Below, in pieces: positions 1-7,051 of a DNA stretch of 23,583 nucleotides. Each line of letters begins with the position of its first letter. The stretch's first letter is position 1. The translations under genes were made by a program, and so were the position numbers. Source of the DNA: DASQJJ01 sp964598355 (GTDB taxonomy: Bacteria > Patescibacteriota > Microgenomatia > Levybacterales > UBA12049); contig CAZRBN010000013.1 of the NCBI GenBank assembly GCA_964598355.1, positions 1 through 23,583 on the forward strand. Direction: 5' to 3'. The notes under the pieces are model-generated. The model saw only the letters and a list, made by a program, of their open reading frames with translations, was not told where the DNA came from and did no database searches.

Positions 1-602
1 GAAACATCTCCTGTAGTAATGCTTATATCTCCATCAGTGCTTTCACTTACTGAATTATCTCCACTCTCTTGTCTGTTATGTACATTGTTAAAAATATGTG
101 TGGTATTTGATTGCATTCTCGTTGCTTTAACGTTGTTTGACTCATTTTCTTCATTCTTTATGTTACAAGAAAAAGAAAAATTCTTAGCAAGAAAATCATT
201 GCTTGGAAGACCAAAAGCTGTTCCATCATGGCGTAATTGCCAACCACTGTTGATAAGCTGTTGTTGCTCATCACTACTCATATTTCCTACAGATCGCCAA
301 TCTGTCTGAATACCCTTTTTCAGTGACTGTTGTCCATCACGAGGAATTGGACAAAAACATTGAATAAAATTTTGATTTCCCATATCACTCACTGAATCTT
401 TTCCCCACATATTTTGAGAAAACCCTACAACCCAATGCCATCCATCTTGAAAGTCTGCTATTCTATTTCCGCCTGGATTAGGACATTCTATGTTCTTAAA
501 TGAGTTTATCTCCCAAGCAAAAGCTGCAGGAGAAAAAGCAAGAAGGAGTGTTGCGAAAGTGCTGAGTGAAATTGTTGCTGTTTTAAAAACGTGGTTTTTC
601 AT
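1..602 (-). CDS. Secreted protein, C-terminus beyond window edge
   Basis: An open frame runs from an ATG at 602 to the left edge with no stop, so at least 200 residues are present and the C-terminus is missing. The N-terminus is a clear signal peptide: Lys/His start, a hydrophobic stretch rich in Ala/Leu/Thr, then SPAAFA before WEINS, a plausible signal peptidase I site. The mature part has several Cys (IECPNP, CFCPIP, SCN) and aromatic motifs (DGWHWVVGF). From about residue 160 it becomes Asn/Ser/Thr/Asp-rich (SGDNSVSES, ISITTGD), which resembles low-complexity beta-rich surface tails. I recognise no named family. It is likely exported and possibly surface-exposed. A CATTAT hexamer lies 6 nt before the ATG, so the transcript may be leaderless. 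Confidence 0.75.
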   Translation of the reverse strand, partial: MKNHVFKTATISLSTFATLLLAFSPAAFAWEINSFKNIECPNPGGNRIADFQDGWHWVVGFSQNMWGKDSVSDMGNQNFIQCFCPIPRDGQQSLKKGIQTDWRSVGNMSSDEQQQLINSGWQLRHDGTAFGLPSNDFLAKNFSFSCNIKNEENESNNVKATRMQSNTTHIFNNVHNRQESGDNSVSESTDGDISITTGDV

Positions 603-608
603 ATGCTG

Positions 609-624
609 ATAATGTTCTCATTAT
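609..624. repeat. Short inverted repeat upstream of the secreted-protein gene
   Basis: ATAATG and CATTAT form perfect 6-bp arms around a 4-nt loop, overlapping the proposed -10 of the gene starting at 602. It could be an operator or a chance dyad in AT-rich DNA. Confidence 0.3.
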
Positions 625-693
625 GACTGTAGGAAATAATAAATGTATGAGAATGCAAAAAGGAAAAATCAAGAAATTACTATTGAAAAATTT

Positions 694-1041
694 TTATTCT
701 AGATGCTTATGTTGAGTGGACTTCCAAAGAGGAGTACTACACACAACCAATTTCACATACTGAGTATCTATATACCATTTTTCTCCTTTTGGAATATATA
801 TCATATCCCCTTCTGTTACAGAAGGCAGCTTTCCTCCTATAAAAATGTTTGCTTCCCCCTTTTCTACATACCAATAGGCATCCACTTCTTCATCAACATC
901 AAATCCACTTTGCGGATAACGAGCAGAAATTTCACTTACCCCAAGAGACGCGGTAGTAAAAGGAAATTGATAGTCGTGAAATACAGAAATGTCATGTTCT
1001 GTAACATCTGATGCTTCTGATTTTTTAATAACGTATTTCAT
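694..1041 (-). CDS. Small single-domain cupin protein
   Basis: This 115-residue protein has the pattern of a small cupin beta-barrel. The segment AYWYVEKGEANIFIGG fits cupin motif 1, and GDMIYIPKGEKWYI fits motif 2. The metal-binding His residues of classical cupins (HxH in motif 1, His in motif 2) are absent: Asp, Ala and Tyr, and Trp, occupy those places. A metal-dependent enzyme is therefore unlikely; ligand binding or a structural role is more plausible. The ATG at 1041 overlaps the stop of the upstream gene as ATGA, a four-base overlap typical of translational coupling, so it is probably made together with the DUF5667-like membrane protein. No signal peptide is seen. Confidence 0.75.
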   Translation of the reverse strand: MKYVIKKSEASDVTEHDISVFHDYQFPFTTASLGVSEISARYPQSGFDVDEEVDAYWYVEKGEANIFIGGKLPSVTEGDMIYIPKGEKWYIDTQYVKLVVCSTPLWKSTQHKHLE

Positions 1042-1838
1042 TGATCTTCGTGTTTTCCGTTATCTCTACCATTATTTTCTGAATTATCCCTTTTATGAGA
1101 AGGAGAAGATGGAGAAACTGTGGGTGATAGACTAGGTGTTGGTGAAATATCAAGAGGAACATTCAATCCATCTTTGATTGACTGCAAATTTTTTTGGGTT
1201 TCTTGTATTTGTTGCGTCAATTGGTCCTGACTAGTATTTACTGGTTGAGTTGTATCACCTTGTGATGGGGTTGGTGTTGGGGTACTCGTCATGATGGCAG
1301 GTGGAGTTGGTGTTGCTGATGTGCCTATTGAGGGCAATGTTGTGGAAGATTGGTTATTCTGATGAATAACAACAACAATTTTTTGAAGATTATTTTGATA
1401 TTTTTGTATAGAATTAGCTAAATGTTGCTCTGCTTCTTTCTTTTTATTCGAGTCTGAAATTTTTTGAATAGAAACCTCTGCTTCCTTAACAGAGGTAACA
1501 ATTTCAGCAAGAGTTGTATCACTGTAAGGCAAACTTTCTGTATAATCTCCTGAAACTTTTGCTTTTTCAATAAGAGTTGACGTTTCGCTCACTCGGGTAT
1601 CGGCTAAAGCAAGCAGATAGTTTGTTTTTCCATACGGTGTAAGGGATTCCAAAGCAAGAATACTTGATTCTATACCTCGTTTAAATGGATATAATGGTTG
1701 ACCAGCAACACTTTTTTCAGCAAAATATCCAAAAGCTGCAACAGGAATAAGAAGCCCCAAGAACACCCACGTTGCAACAGCAACAACCTTTTGCCATGTT
1801 GGCTCCAGTTCTTCCAAACGATATTCAATATGAACCAT
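1038..1838 (-). CDS. DUF5667-like membrane-anchored protein
   Basis: This 266-residue protein has a short cytoplasmic N-terminus, one membrane segment at about residues 17-40, then GQPLYPFKRGIES, which resembles the start of DUF5667, a domain I associate with anchored proteins of candidate-phylum bacteria and Actinobacteria. The next ~100 residues are helical and charged. Residues 165-266 are a Pro/Thr/Ser-rich linker ending in a hydrophilic Asp/Asn/His/Lys tail, so the bulk should lie outside the membrane. It is the first gene of a coupled pair with the cupin gene (ATGA overlap). The family call rests on a short motif and is moderate; one membrane anchor with an extracytoplasmic coiled domain is well supported. 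Specific function unknown. Confidence 0.65.
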   Translation of the reverse strand: MVHIEYRLEELEPTWQKVVAVATWVFLGLLIPVAAFGYFAEKSVAGQPLYPFKRGIESSILALESLTPYGKTNYLLALADTRVSETSTLIEKAKVSGDYTESLPYSDTTLAEIVTSVKEAEVSIQKISDSNKKKEAEQHLANSIQKYQNNLQKIVVVIHQNNQSSTTLPSIGTSATPTPPAIMTSTPTPTPSQGDTTQPVNTSQDQLTQQIQETQKNLQSIKDGLNVPLDISPTPSLSPTVSPSSPSHKRDNSENNGRDNGKHEDQ

Positions 1839-1888
1839 TATGTTAAGCGTAGAACGAAATAGAATTCTTGTCTAGAGGAAAATGAGGG

Positions 1889-3073
1889 TTATTCGACAAA
1901 GGTGAGTGCTTTACCTTTTTTATCTGCTCGGCCTGTTCTACCAATCCTATGAATATAATCATCCATTGATGCTGGCATTTCGTAATTAATAACATGAGTT
2001 ACATTATCAATATCCAGCCCACGGGATGCAACATCAGTTGCAAGAAGGATTTTTATTTCACCATTTTTAAATGATTGCAAAACTCTTTGTCTCTGATTTT
2101 GATTTTTGTTTCCATGAATTGCCCCTGCCCTGAATCCACGTCTAAGTAGTTCATCAGCAAGTCTTTGAATTCCCCATTTGGTCCGACCAAATATAATAAC
2201 TTTCTGGAATTCATCTTGTGCTAAAAGATTGTGCAGTACATCTAATTTTCTTTCCCCTTGTGGTACTCGGATAACATCTTGCTCAATATTCTCTGCTGTA
2301 GCTTGTTGTTTGACACTAATTGTTACTGGGTTATGAACAAATTGTTGTAAAATTTCTCGTACTTTTCCATCGATTGTTGCTGAGAAGAAAAGCGATTGTC
2401 TATCTTGTGGGAAAAGTGAAATAAAGTATTTGATATCGTTAATAAATCCAATATCAACCATTCTATCTGCTTCATCTAAGACAACCGTATGAAATATAGA
2501 CAAGAATAATGCACGCTCTCCAATAAGATCTTTAATTCTACCTGGGGTCCCAATAACAAATTGTGGAGACATTTTTAGCTCTCCCTTTTGTCTTCCAAGA
2601 CTCATGCCTCCTATACAAAGGGTTGCTTGCATGCCAAGACCTTTTGCCAAAGATTTGAATTCTTCATGTATTTGCAGCGCTAATTCTCGTGTCGGTGCAA
2701 CAATCAGGACTTTTTGTGTTTTGTTAAGAAAAACTTTATTAATAAGTGGAATAAGAAAGGCAGCTGTTTTGCCTGTCCCGGTGTTCGCGATACCAATCAC
2801 ATCGTGTCCATCAAGTATTGCAGGAATTGCCCCTGCCTGTACTGGTGTTGGGATAGAATAATTTTTGTACGTAACATTTTCTAAAAGTTGTGGCAAAAGA
2901 GCAAAGTCTGCAAATGTACCAACACTCTGCTTCTCTTCAGGAATGTCTGCTTCTTTCCCTTTTCTAATAACCTCAACAGAACGGATTGCATCCATAAGCT
3001 CTCTATTTCCTAAAGAGACAATTTTTCGTCTGTTATTAAATTTTTTATGCGGACTAAACCGTTGATTATGCAT
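1889..3073 (-). CDS. DEAD-box ATP-dependent RNA helicase
   Basis: A 394-residue superfamily 2 RNA helicase that unwinds or remodels RNA using ATP. The motifs occur in order: Q motif near F54 with PTPVQ (76-80), motif I ANTGTGKT (96-103), Ia PTRELALQ (127-134), GG (155-156), TPGR (176-179), DEAD (200-203), SAT (231-233), IV IIFGRTKWG (293-301), V ATDVASRGLDI (345-355) and VI HRIGRTGR (375-382). The protein stops just after the helicase core (GKALTFVE), so it lacks the basic C-terminal extension of many RhlE, CsdA or DbpA proteins. The ~50-residue N-terminus is Arg/Lys-rich and may bind RNA. It has its own sigma70-type promoter and a long structured leader; no clear Shine-Dalgarno precedes the ATG. 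The RhlE-like subgroup is probable but not proven. Confidence 0.95.
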   Translation of the reverse strand: MHNQRFSPHKKFNNRRKIVSLGNRELMDAIRSVEVIRKGKEADIPEEKQSVGTFADFALLPQLLENVTYKNYSIPTPVQAGAIPAILDGHDVIGIANTGTGKTAAFLIPLINKVFLNKTQKVLIVAPTRELALQIHEEFKSLAKGLGMQATLCIGGMSLGRQKGELKMSPQFVIGTPGRIKDLIGERALFLSIFHTVVLDEADRMVDIGFINDIKYFISLFPQDRQSLFFSATIDGKVREILQQFVHNPVTISVKQQATAENIEQDVIRVPQGERKLDVLHNLLAQDEFQKVIIFGRTKWGIQRLADELLRRGFRAGAIHGNKNQNQRQRVLQSFKNGEIKILLATDVASRGLDIDNVTHVINYEMPASMDDYIHRIGRTGRADKKGKALTFVE

Positions 3074-3083
3074 ATATTTGGTT

Positions 3084-3224
3084 ATTGATGAAATACACCT
3101 GCTTAAACAGAAGTGATTTAGAAGAGGAAAGAAGATACGAATGAGGAAAAAACCTTGTAATGTGTATTATCTTTAACTTATCCAATTAAACCGGTCTACT
3201 ATTAAGCAGATGTATTTCATCAAT
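3084..3224 (-). promoter_or_regulatory. Long inverted repeat in the RNA helicase 5' leader
   Basis: The arms at 3084-3106 and 3202-3224 are 23 bp long and complementary except at one position, separated by 95 nt. In RNA of the helicase strand that exception becomes a G-U pair, so the stem is continuous; in the opposite strand it would be a C-A mismatch. The 5' arm begins about 8 nt after the predicted start site and the 3' arm ends 10 nt before the helicase ATG, so nearly the whole leader is the stem and its loop. This suggests RNA-level control such as autoregulation by the helicase. Alternatives are a small MITE-like element or an invertible segment. Confidence 0.65.
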
Positions 3225-3238
3225 CTGCCTGTATTGAG

Positions 3239-3267
3239 AGTATATCATTTCCTTTCACAAAAGTCAA
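3239..3267 (-). promoter_or_regulatory. Sigma70-type promoter of the RNA helicase gene
   Basis: On the minus strand TTGACT (3267-3262) and TATACT (3244-3239) are separated by exactly 17 nt, with TGA before the -10 as an extended element. This is the best complete promoter in the window. Transcription should begin near 3232, giving a leader of about 160 nt. Confidence 0.7.
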
Positions 3268-3292
3268 TACGACTATAGGATTATGTTGCTGT

Positions 3293-3994
3293 TTATTCTA
3301 TCGTTGTAACTACTTGTGTCTCTTTCAGCTTCCCAAATCCGCAGTTTTCAGGATCTGCGATTTTGGTCCCATCTAATGCTGTTACGACTCCTGTTATGGC
3401 GTGATAATGAGGACTGTCACAGTCTGGTCCATGACCAACATACAACTGAGAAAGAGGAATTTGCTTCCCTTGATAATAAATAACCTGTACTGTTGCTTTC
3501 GTTGGGGATGAAGGCACTTTGAGAGCTGACTGGGTGGGTTTATGACCTACGACAATCATAACACCAACTACGATAAGTGCTGCCAGAGTGATGAGACCAA
3601 ATGGTCCTTTAGCAAATTTAATAATCCGTCCCATATGCCACATGGTATTTTGAGAAGATCCATTCCCCTGGGAAAACTCTGCATCAATACGTTTTATCTC
3701 ACTTTGCAAATTTTTAACGGATGAGATAAAGAAGAGCAGAGCTTTTTTTCTTTTTTTCTGCTTTTCATCTTTTTCAGGCAGGTTTTCTGCAGAAAGAGTA
3801 ATAAAATCAGCCTCCATTACTTTTTCCACCACGTGCAAAGCTTTCTGGCAAGCCTCCAACTTTTCGTCCAAATCTGGATGGATACCTTTTAGAATGGTAT
3901 TGATATGCTCAAAACTGCCCACACTAATGCTGTCTTGAGAGAGTAAAGTATAGACAGACATCATTTTCTCGTGTGTATCTTTGGAGAGTTTCAT
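3293..3994 (-). CDS. Anchored protein with His/Cys-rich extracytoplasmic domain
   Basis: This 233-residue protein has a helical cytoplasmic part of about 130 residues with a basic KKRKK stretch (80-84), one membrane segment at about 132-150, and an external domain of about 80 residues. That domain holds HGPDC (188-192), SPHYH (194-198), ALDGTKIADP and CGFGK. The HYH and HGP-Cys features echo the YHYH protein encoded immediately downstream, so the two may bind the same ligand, perhaps a metal, though that is inference. A TATACT box lies 6 nt before the ATG, indicating a leaderless mRNA. I do not recognise a named family. Confidence 0.75.
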   Translation of the reverse strand: MKLSKDTHEKMMSVYTLLSQDSISVGSFEHINTILKGIHPDLDEKLEACQKALHVVEKVMEADFITLSAENLPEKDEKQKKRKKALLFFISSVKNLQSEIKRIDAEFSQGNGSSQNTMWHMGRIIKFAKGPFGLITLAALIVVGVMIVVGHKPTQSALKVPSSPTKATVQVIYYQGKQIPLSQLYVGHGPDCDSPHYHAITGVVTALDGTKIADPENCGFGKLKETQVVTTIE

Positions 3995-4000
3995 ATCTTG

Positions 4001-4006
4001 AGTATA
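4001..4006 (-). promoter_or_regulatory. Extended -10 box, leaderless start
   Basis: TGATATACT is followed by 6 nt and then the ATG at 3994, so transcription should begin at or next to the start codon. Confidence 0.55.
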
Positions 4007-4028
4007 TCAAAAAACTATTTTTAAGAAA

Positions 4029-5213
4029 TTAGTATTGTTGTGGAGGCATCATAGGAGGTTGTTGCGGTCTTCCTTGTGGAGGAAAAGGCATTCCACTTCC
4101 CTGCATAGCAGGCATCATCTGCAGGCCTTGTCTACCTTGGTTCATTCCCTGGCCTTGCTTCTGTGTAGTAGGGACTTTTACAACACTGCTTCCTCTGAAA
4201 CAGCCAATTGAATAGGGATATTCACGAGTCATAACATAATGATAGACTCGCTGCATTTTTCCATTCCACAGTACTTCGTTAGTTATCCCATGGCACTCAT
4301 CCAAATTAGCATCGGTATATTCTTTGCCATTAGCATCATAAATACTGTAAATACCATATCCATCCAGGGCATATCCAACCAATGTATTTTTTTGATTTGT
4401 TTCTTTAAGGCAGCTACTTGGACCATGATAGTGGTACATCCCCTCCTGCTGAGGGTGACCATTGCACGAATCCTGGACTTCATGAGCAACAGCATCCCGT
4501 CCCCCAGTGTCAAGACCGTTAAAAATAGGTACGCCATCTAATGCCACGCCAATCATGCCCATCCCAACACAGGAAGGACTGGAAGCAAATTGTGGATTTA
4601 AAGGAAGAGAAAGAGCAATAGGTTGGGCAAGTATACTATTGGGGTTTCTGTCATAGGCAGATGCAGGGTCCGTGGATGCTATTGGGAAAGTACCGGTTGT
4701 ATACCCAACAGGCAATCCATTTCCAAAAATAATCCTTTTATCAGAGGCTGTTGTAATAGTGACTTGTGCATTTGGCCAATTCACATTTCCTAATACAGCA
4801 ATTTTTTTCGTCAAGTCCCAGTATGACCCACTTATCCAACCCCCATCTGTCCCTGCTCCTCCTTTTTCAGGAAACGTCGTCTGACAAGTATATATATATC
4901 CTCTTTTCGGAAAGGTAGTATATTTCCCATCCCCTAATGGAATNNNNNNNNNNGTGGTAATTCCTGAAAAAGAGGCTGAAGGTTGGGAGAAAAAATTTCT
5001 CAAAGGACAGAATAAATCCCAGAAAGAACAATTACGGTAAATAGTTGTTGAAATTCCTAACACTTTTGACGAAGAAGATGCTTGGTAAAAAAGATTACCC
5101 CATGCAATAAGAGAAAGAAAAAAGATAAACCCAATCCAGCGGATAGAAGTAGTACAAAAATATTTGCCGTGCTTCTTTACCGCTTTTTTATGGATTGATT
5201 TTTTCATATCCAT
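4029..5213 (-). CDS. YHYH domain-containing anchored protein, interrupted by assembly gap
   Basis: A secreted or anchored protein with the YHYH domain, a family of unknown function named for its Tyr-His-Tyr-His motif, encoded here at 4425-4436 in the context GMYHYHGPSSC. The N-terminus is Lys/His-rich, followed by one hydrophobic segment (WIGFIFFLSLIAWGNLF), then a Cys-containing linker, the YHYH region with repeated GVALDG/GYALDG patterns and several Cys, and a C-terminal tail rich in Pro, Gln, Gly and Met. Ten N at 4944-4953 break the frame, which happens to remain open across them; the real length there is unknown. Possible starts are GTG 5225, ATG 5213 and ATG 5207; none has a clear Shine-Dalgarno. 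The gene follows the other HYH protein by 34 nt and may be co-transcribed with it. Confidence 0.85.
   Translation of the reverse strand: MDMKKSIHKKAVKKHGKYFCTTSIRWIGFIFFLSLIAWGNLFYQASSSSKVLGISTTIYRNCSFWDLFCPLRNFFSQPSASFSGITXXXXIPLGDGKYTTFPKRGYIYTCQTTFPEKGGAGTDGGWISGSYWDLTKKIAVLGNVNWPNAQVTITTASDKRIIFGNGLPVGYTTGTFPIASTDPASAYDRNPNSILAQPIALSLPLNPQFASSPSCVGMGMIGVALDGVPIFNGLDTGGRDAVAHEVQDSCNGHPQQEGMYHYHGPSSCLKETNQKNTLVGYALDGYGIYSIYDANGKEYTDANLDECHGITNEVLWNGKMQRVYHYVMTREYPYSIGCFRGSSVVKVPTTQKQGQGMNQGRQGLQMMPAMQGSGMPFPPQGRPQQPPMMPPQQY
4944..4953. other. Assembly gap of ten N inside the YHYH gene
   Basis: Ten N bases, a common scaffolding placeholder. The number may not equal the missing length, so residues and frame between the anchor and the YHYH domain are unverified. 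Confidence 0.98.
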
Positions 5214-5287
5214 ATCTAGTATCACTACTTCAAGGAGAATATGTCAAGACCGAACGTAATAGCTGGATAGCTCATCCTTCATTAAGG

Positions 5288-5764
5288 TTATCTCTTAGTT
5301 GAAGCTTCTTTGACAAATCGAATATAACCAATCCACATAACTATTCCTAAGGAAACACAAATAAGAACAAACTTAAATTGTACTTGATTACTCCCTAAGC
5401 CTCTCAAAATACTATATAAAAGACTAAACAGCGTGCCAAATAAAAATCCATACGAGAAGACATCAATTTTTCTAACAATAGTCATACTCACTACCAAAAA
5501 TATCACTGCACTTGCCAACGCAAGAGAGGAAACAATTTGTTCATATGTATTCCTTGTTTGTGCGATTTCTTTTTGTGCTCGTTCACAATTTCTATTCTCT
5601 CCTTGCATCAAAGGCTGATTTGGCGCTATTTTATTAGGAAATGGAGCCATACAAGGAGCGGGAGTTTGGTATACAAGCTCAGGGTAAAATGTTGTAATAC
5701 TGATTCCTACAAAAAAAGTCAGGAAAATACCAAGAAGGAGTGTATACAACCCTTTGAGTACCAT
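5288..5764 (-). CDS. Four-helix integral membrane protein, unknown function
   Basis: From the ATG at 5764 the protein has 158 residues. It has a membrane segment at about residues 2-25, an external loop of about 45 residues with two Cys (in PAPCMAPFP and ENRNCERAQ) that could form a disulfide, then three more membrane segments at about 76-96, 102-120 and 126-148. The loop position and Cys suggest export of the loop to the oxidising side. I do not recognise a family. An upstream in-frame ATG at 5800 exists, but TATACT lies 6 nt before the ATG at 5764, which favours the shorter leaderless start. The gene is transcribed divergently from the sugar-dehydrogenase-like gene at 5815, with 50 bp between them. 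Confidence 0.7.
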   Translation of the reverse strand: MVLKGLYTLLLGIFLTFFVGISITTFYPELVYQTPAPCMAPFPNKIAPNQPLMQGENRNCERAQKEIAQTRNTYEQIVSSLALASAVIFLVVSMTIVRKIDVFSYGFLFGTLFSLLYSILRGLGSNQVQFKFVLICVSLGIVMWIGYIRFVKEASTKR

Positions 5765-5770
5765 AAAAAT

Positions 5771-5776
5771 AGTATA
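5771..5776 (-). promoter_or_regulatory. Extended -10 box, leaderless start
   Basis: TGCTATACT is followed by 6 nt and the ATG at 5764. It mirrors the promoter of the divergent gene at 5815. Confidence 0.55.
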
Positions 5777-5802
5777 GCAGATGGAGATGTTGTACTGCAT
5801 GC

Positions 5803-5808
5803 TATACT
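5803..5808 (+). promoter_or_regulatory. Extended -10 box, leaderless start
   Basis: TGCTATACT is followed by AAAAAC and the ATG at 5815. The same nine bases serve the divergent gene on the other strand. Confidence 0.6.
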
Positions 5809-5814
5809 AAAAAC

Positions 5815-6999
5815 ATGAAAAAATTATTACTAGGACTTCTTCTGATTGTCTGTGGTGGACTCCTCTTTATTACATTCCAAAACCGAAAACTATATATAAG
5901 ATTTACACAATCACCAATAACACCTACTTTGTCTACTTCCTCTCATATATCAAAAGGCCTCACTCCTTCTTTTCCTTTACAACTCCCAACAGGCTTTACA
6001 ATTCACGTCTTTGCAGGTGGTATCAGCAATGCTCGGGATATGGAATTTAGTCCCGGTGGTACACTCCTGGTATCAAGTCCTCAAGGAAATAGCGTCTATG
6101 CCCTTCCTGATACGAAACATAATGGCATTGCAGATAAAATCGTTACTGTTATTTCTGGAGAACATCATGTTCATGGCCTTGCTTTTTATAATAATCAACT
6201 CTTTATAGCAGACACGGATAAAGTTGTCCGATACAATTGGAATGAAGCAACCCTCTCTGCAACAAAAGACAAAGTACTTTTTTCTCTTCCTCAAAATAGC
6301 GACCACAATAATCGAACACTGATCTTTGACAGCAATGGAATTTTGTATGTAAGTGTAGCATCTACCTGTGACGTATGTCATGAAGTATCTCCTTGGTCTG
6401 GAACAGTTATTGTATCCAATGCCAATGGAGACAACCCGCACGTCTTTGCATCTGGACTTCGTAATGCTGCATTTCTTGCCTTCAACCCAACAACGCATGA
6501 GCTCTGGGGAACAGAAATGGGGCGTGATTATTTAGGAGATACTGTTCCTCCAGATGAAATAAATATTATAAAAAGTGGCCAAAATTATGGATGGCCAAAT
6601 TGTTATGGGAATAAAGTCCATGACACCATATTTGATAAAAATCCTGGTAATCCTTGTCTCAATACTATAGCACCGATCTATGAAATTCCCGCTCATTCTT
6701 CACCGCTTGGTCTTGCCTTCATCAACTCCTCTCAATTTCCCAAAGATTGGCAGGGGGACTTGCTGGTTGCCTATCACGGTTCATGGAATCGCTCAATTCC
6801 TATTGGATATTCTATTGTCCATCTCAAAGTACAAAGCAATACTATTACAAGCTCTGACGATTTTTTGACCGGCTTTTTACGAAGTACTCGAGCAACAGAT
6901 GCACGAGGTAGACCTGTTGATGTTATTTTTGATAAAAGTGGGAATCTCTATGTTTCTGATGATAAAGCAGGAAATATTTATATTATTCAAAAAAAATAA
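5815..6999 (+). CDS. Membrane-anchored glucose/sorbosone dehydrogenase-type beta-propeller
   Basis: This 394-residue protein has an N-terminal anchor (residues 4-20) and a beta-propeller like that of PQQ-dependent soluble glucose and sorbosone dehydrogenases. Typical segments are LPTGFTIHVFAGGISNARDMEFSP split over 58-81, HVHGLAF (near 118), NHNNRTL-like SDHNNRTLIFD, GLRNAAFLAFNP, TEMGRDYLGDTVPPDEIN and GQNYGWPNCYG, followed by SPLGLAF, GSWNRS and RGRPVDVIFD. Known relatives oxidise sugars outside the cytoplasm with PQQ, but no PQQ synthesis gene is in view, so cofactor and substrate are open and a binding-only role is possible. Two Cys (STCDVCHEV) may form a disulfide. The leaderless -10 fixes the start at 5815. 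Confidence 0.85.
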   Translation: MKKLLLGLLLIVCGGLLFITFQNRKLYIRFTQSPITPTLSTSSHISKGLTPSFPLQLPTGFTIHVFAGGISNARDMEFSPGGTLLVSSPQGNSVYALPDTKHNGIADKIVTVISGEHHVHGLAFYNNQLFIADTDKVVRYNWNEATLSATKDKVLFSLPQNSDHNNRTLIFDSNGILYVSVASTCDVCHEVSPWSGTVIVSNANGDNPHVFASGLRNAAFLAFNPTTHELWGTEMGRDYLGDTVPPDEINIIKSGQNYGWPNCYGNKVHDTIFDKNPGNPCLNTIAPIYEIPAHSSPLGLAFINSSQFPKDWQGDLLVAYHGSWNRSIPIGYSIVHLKVQSNTITSSDDFLTGFLRSTRATDARGRPVDVIFDKSGNLYVSDDKAGNIYIIQKK

Positions 7000-7038
7000 T
7001 TTCTTCCTCATGGAATGTTAAACCTCACGGCTACTTGA

Positions 7039-7044
7039 TATAAT
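7039..7044 (+). promoter_or_regulatory. Consensus extended -10 box, leaderless start
   Basis: TGATATAAT is followed by 7 nt and the ATG at 7052. The -10 is a perfect consensus and lies only 40 bp after the preceding gene, so this gene can be transcribed on its own. Confidence 0.6.
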
Positions 7045-7051
7045 ACGTCTT

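Noticed and set aside
3084..3224. Invertible promoter (phase switch) flanked by the 23-bp repeats
   Set aside because: The promoter lies outside the repeats (3239-3267), so inversion would not switch it, and no invertase gene is in the window.
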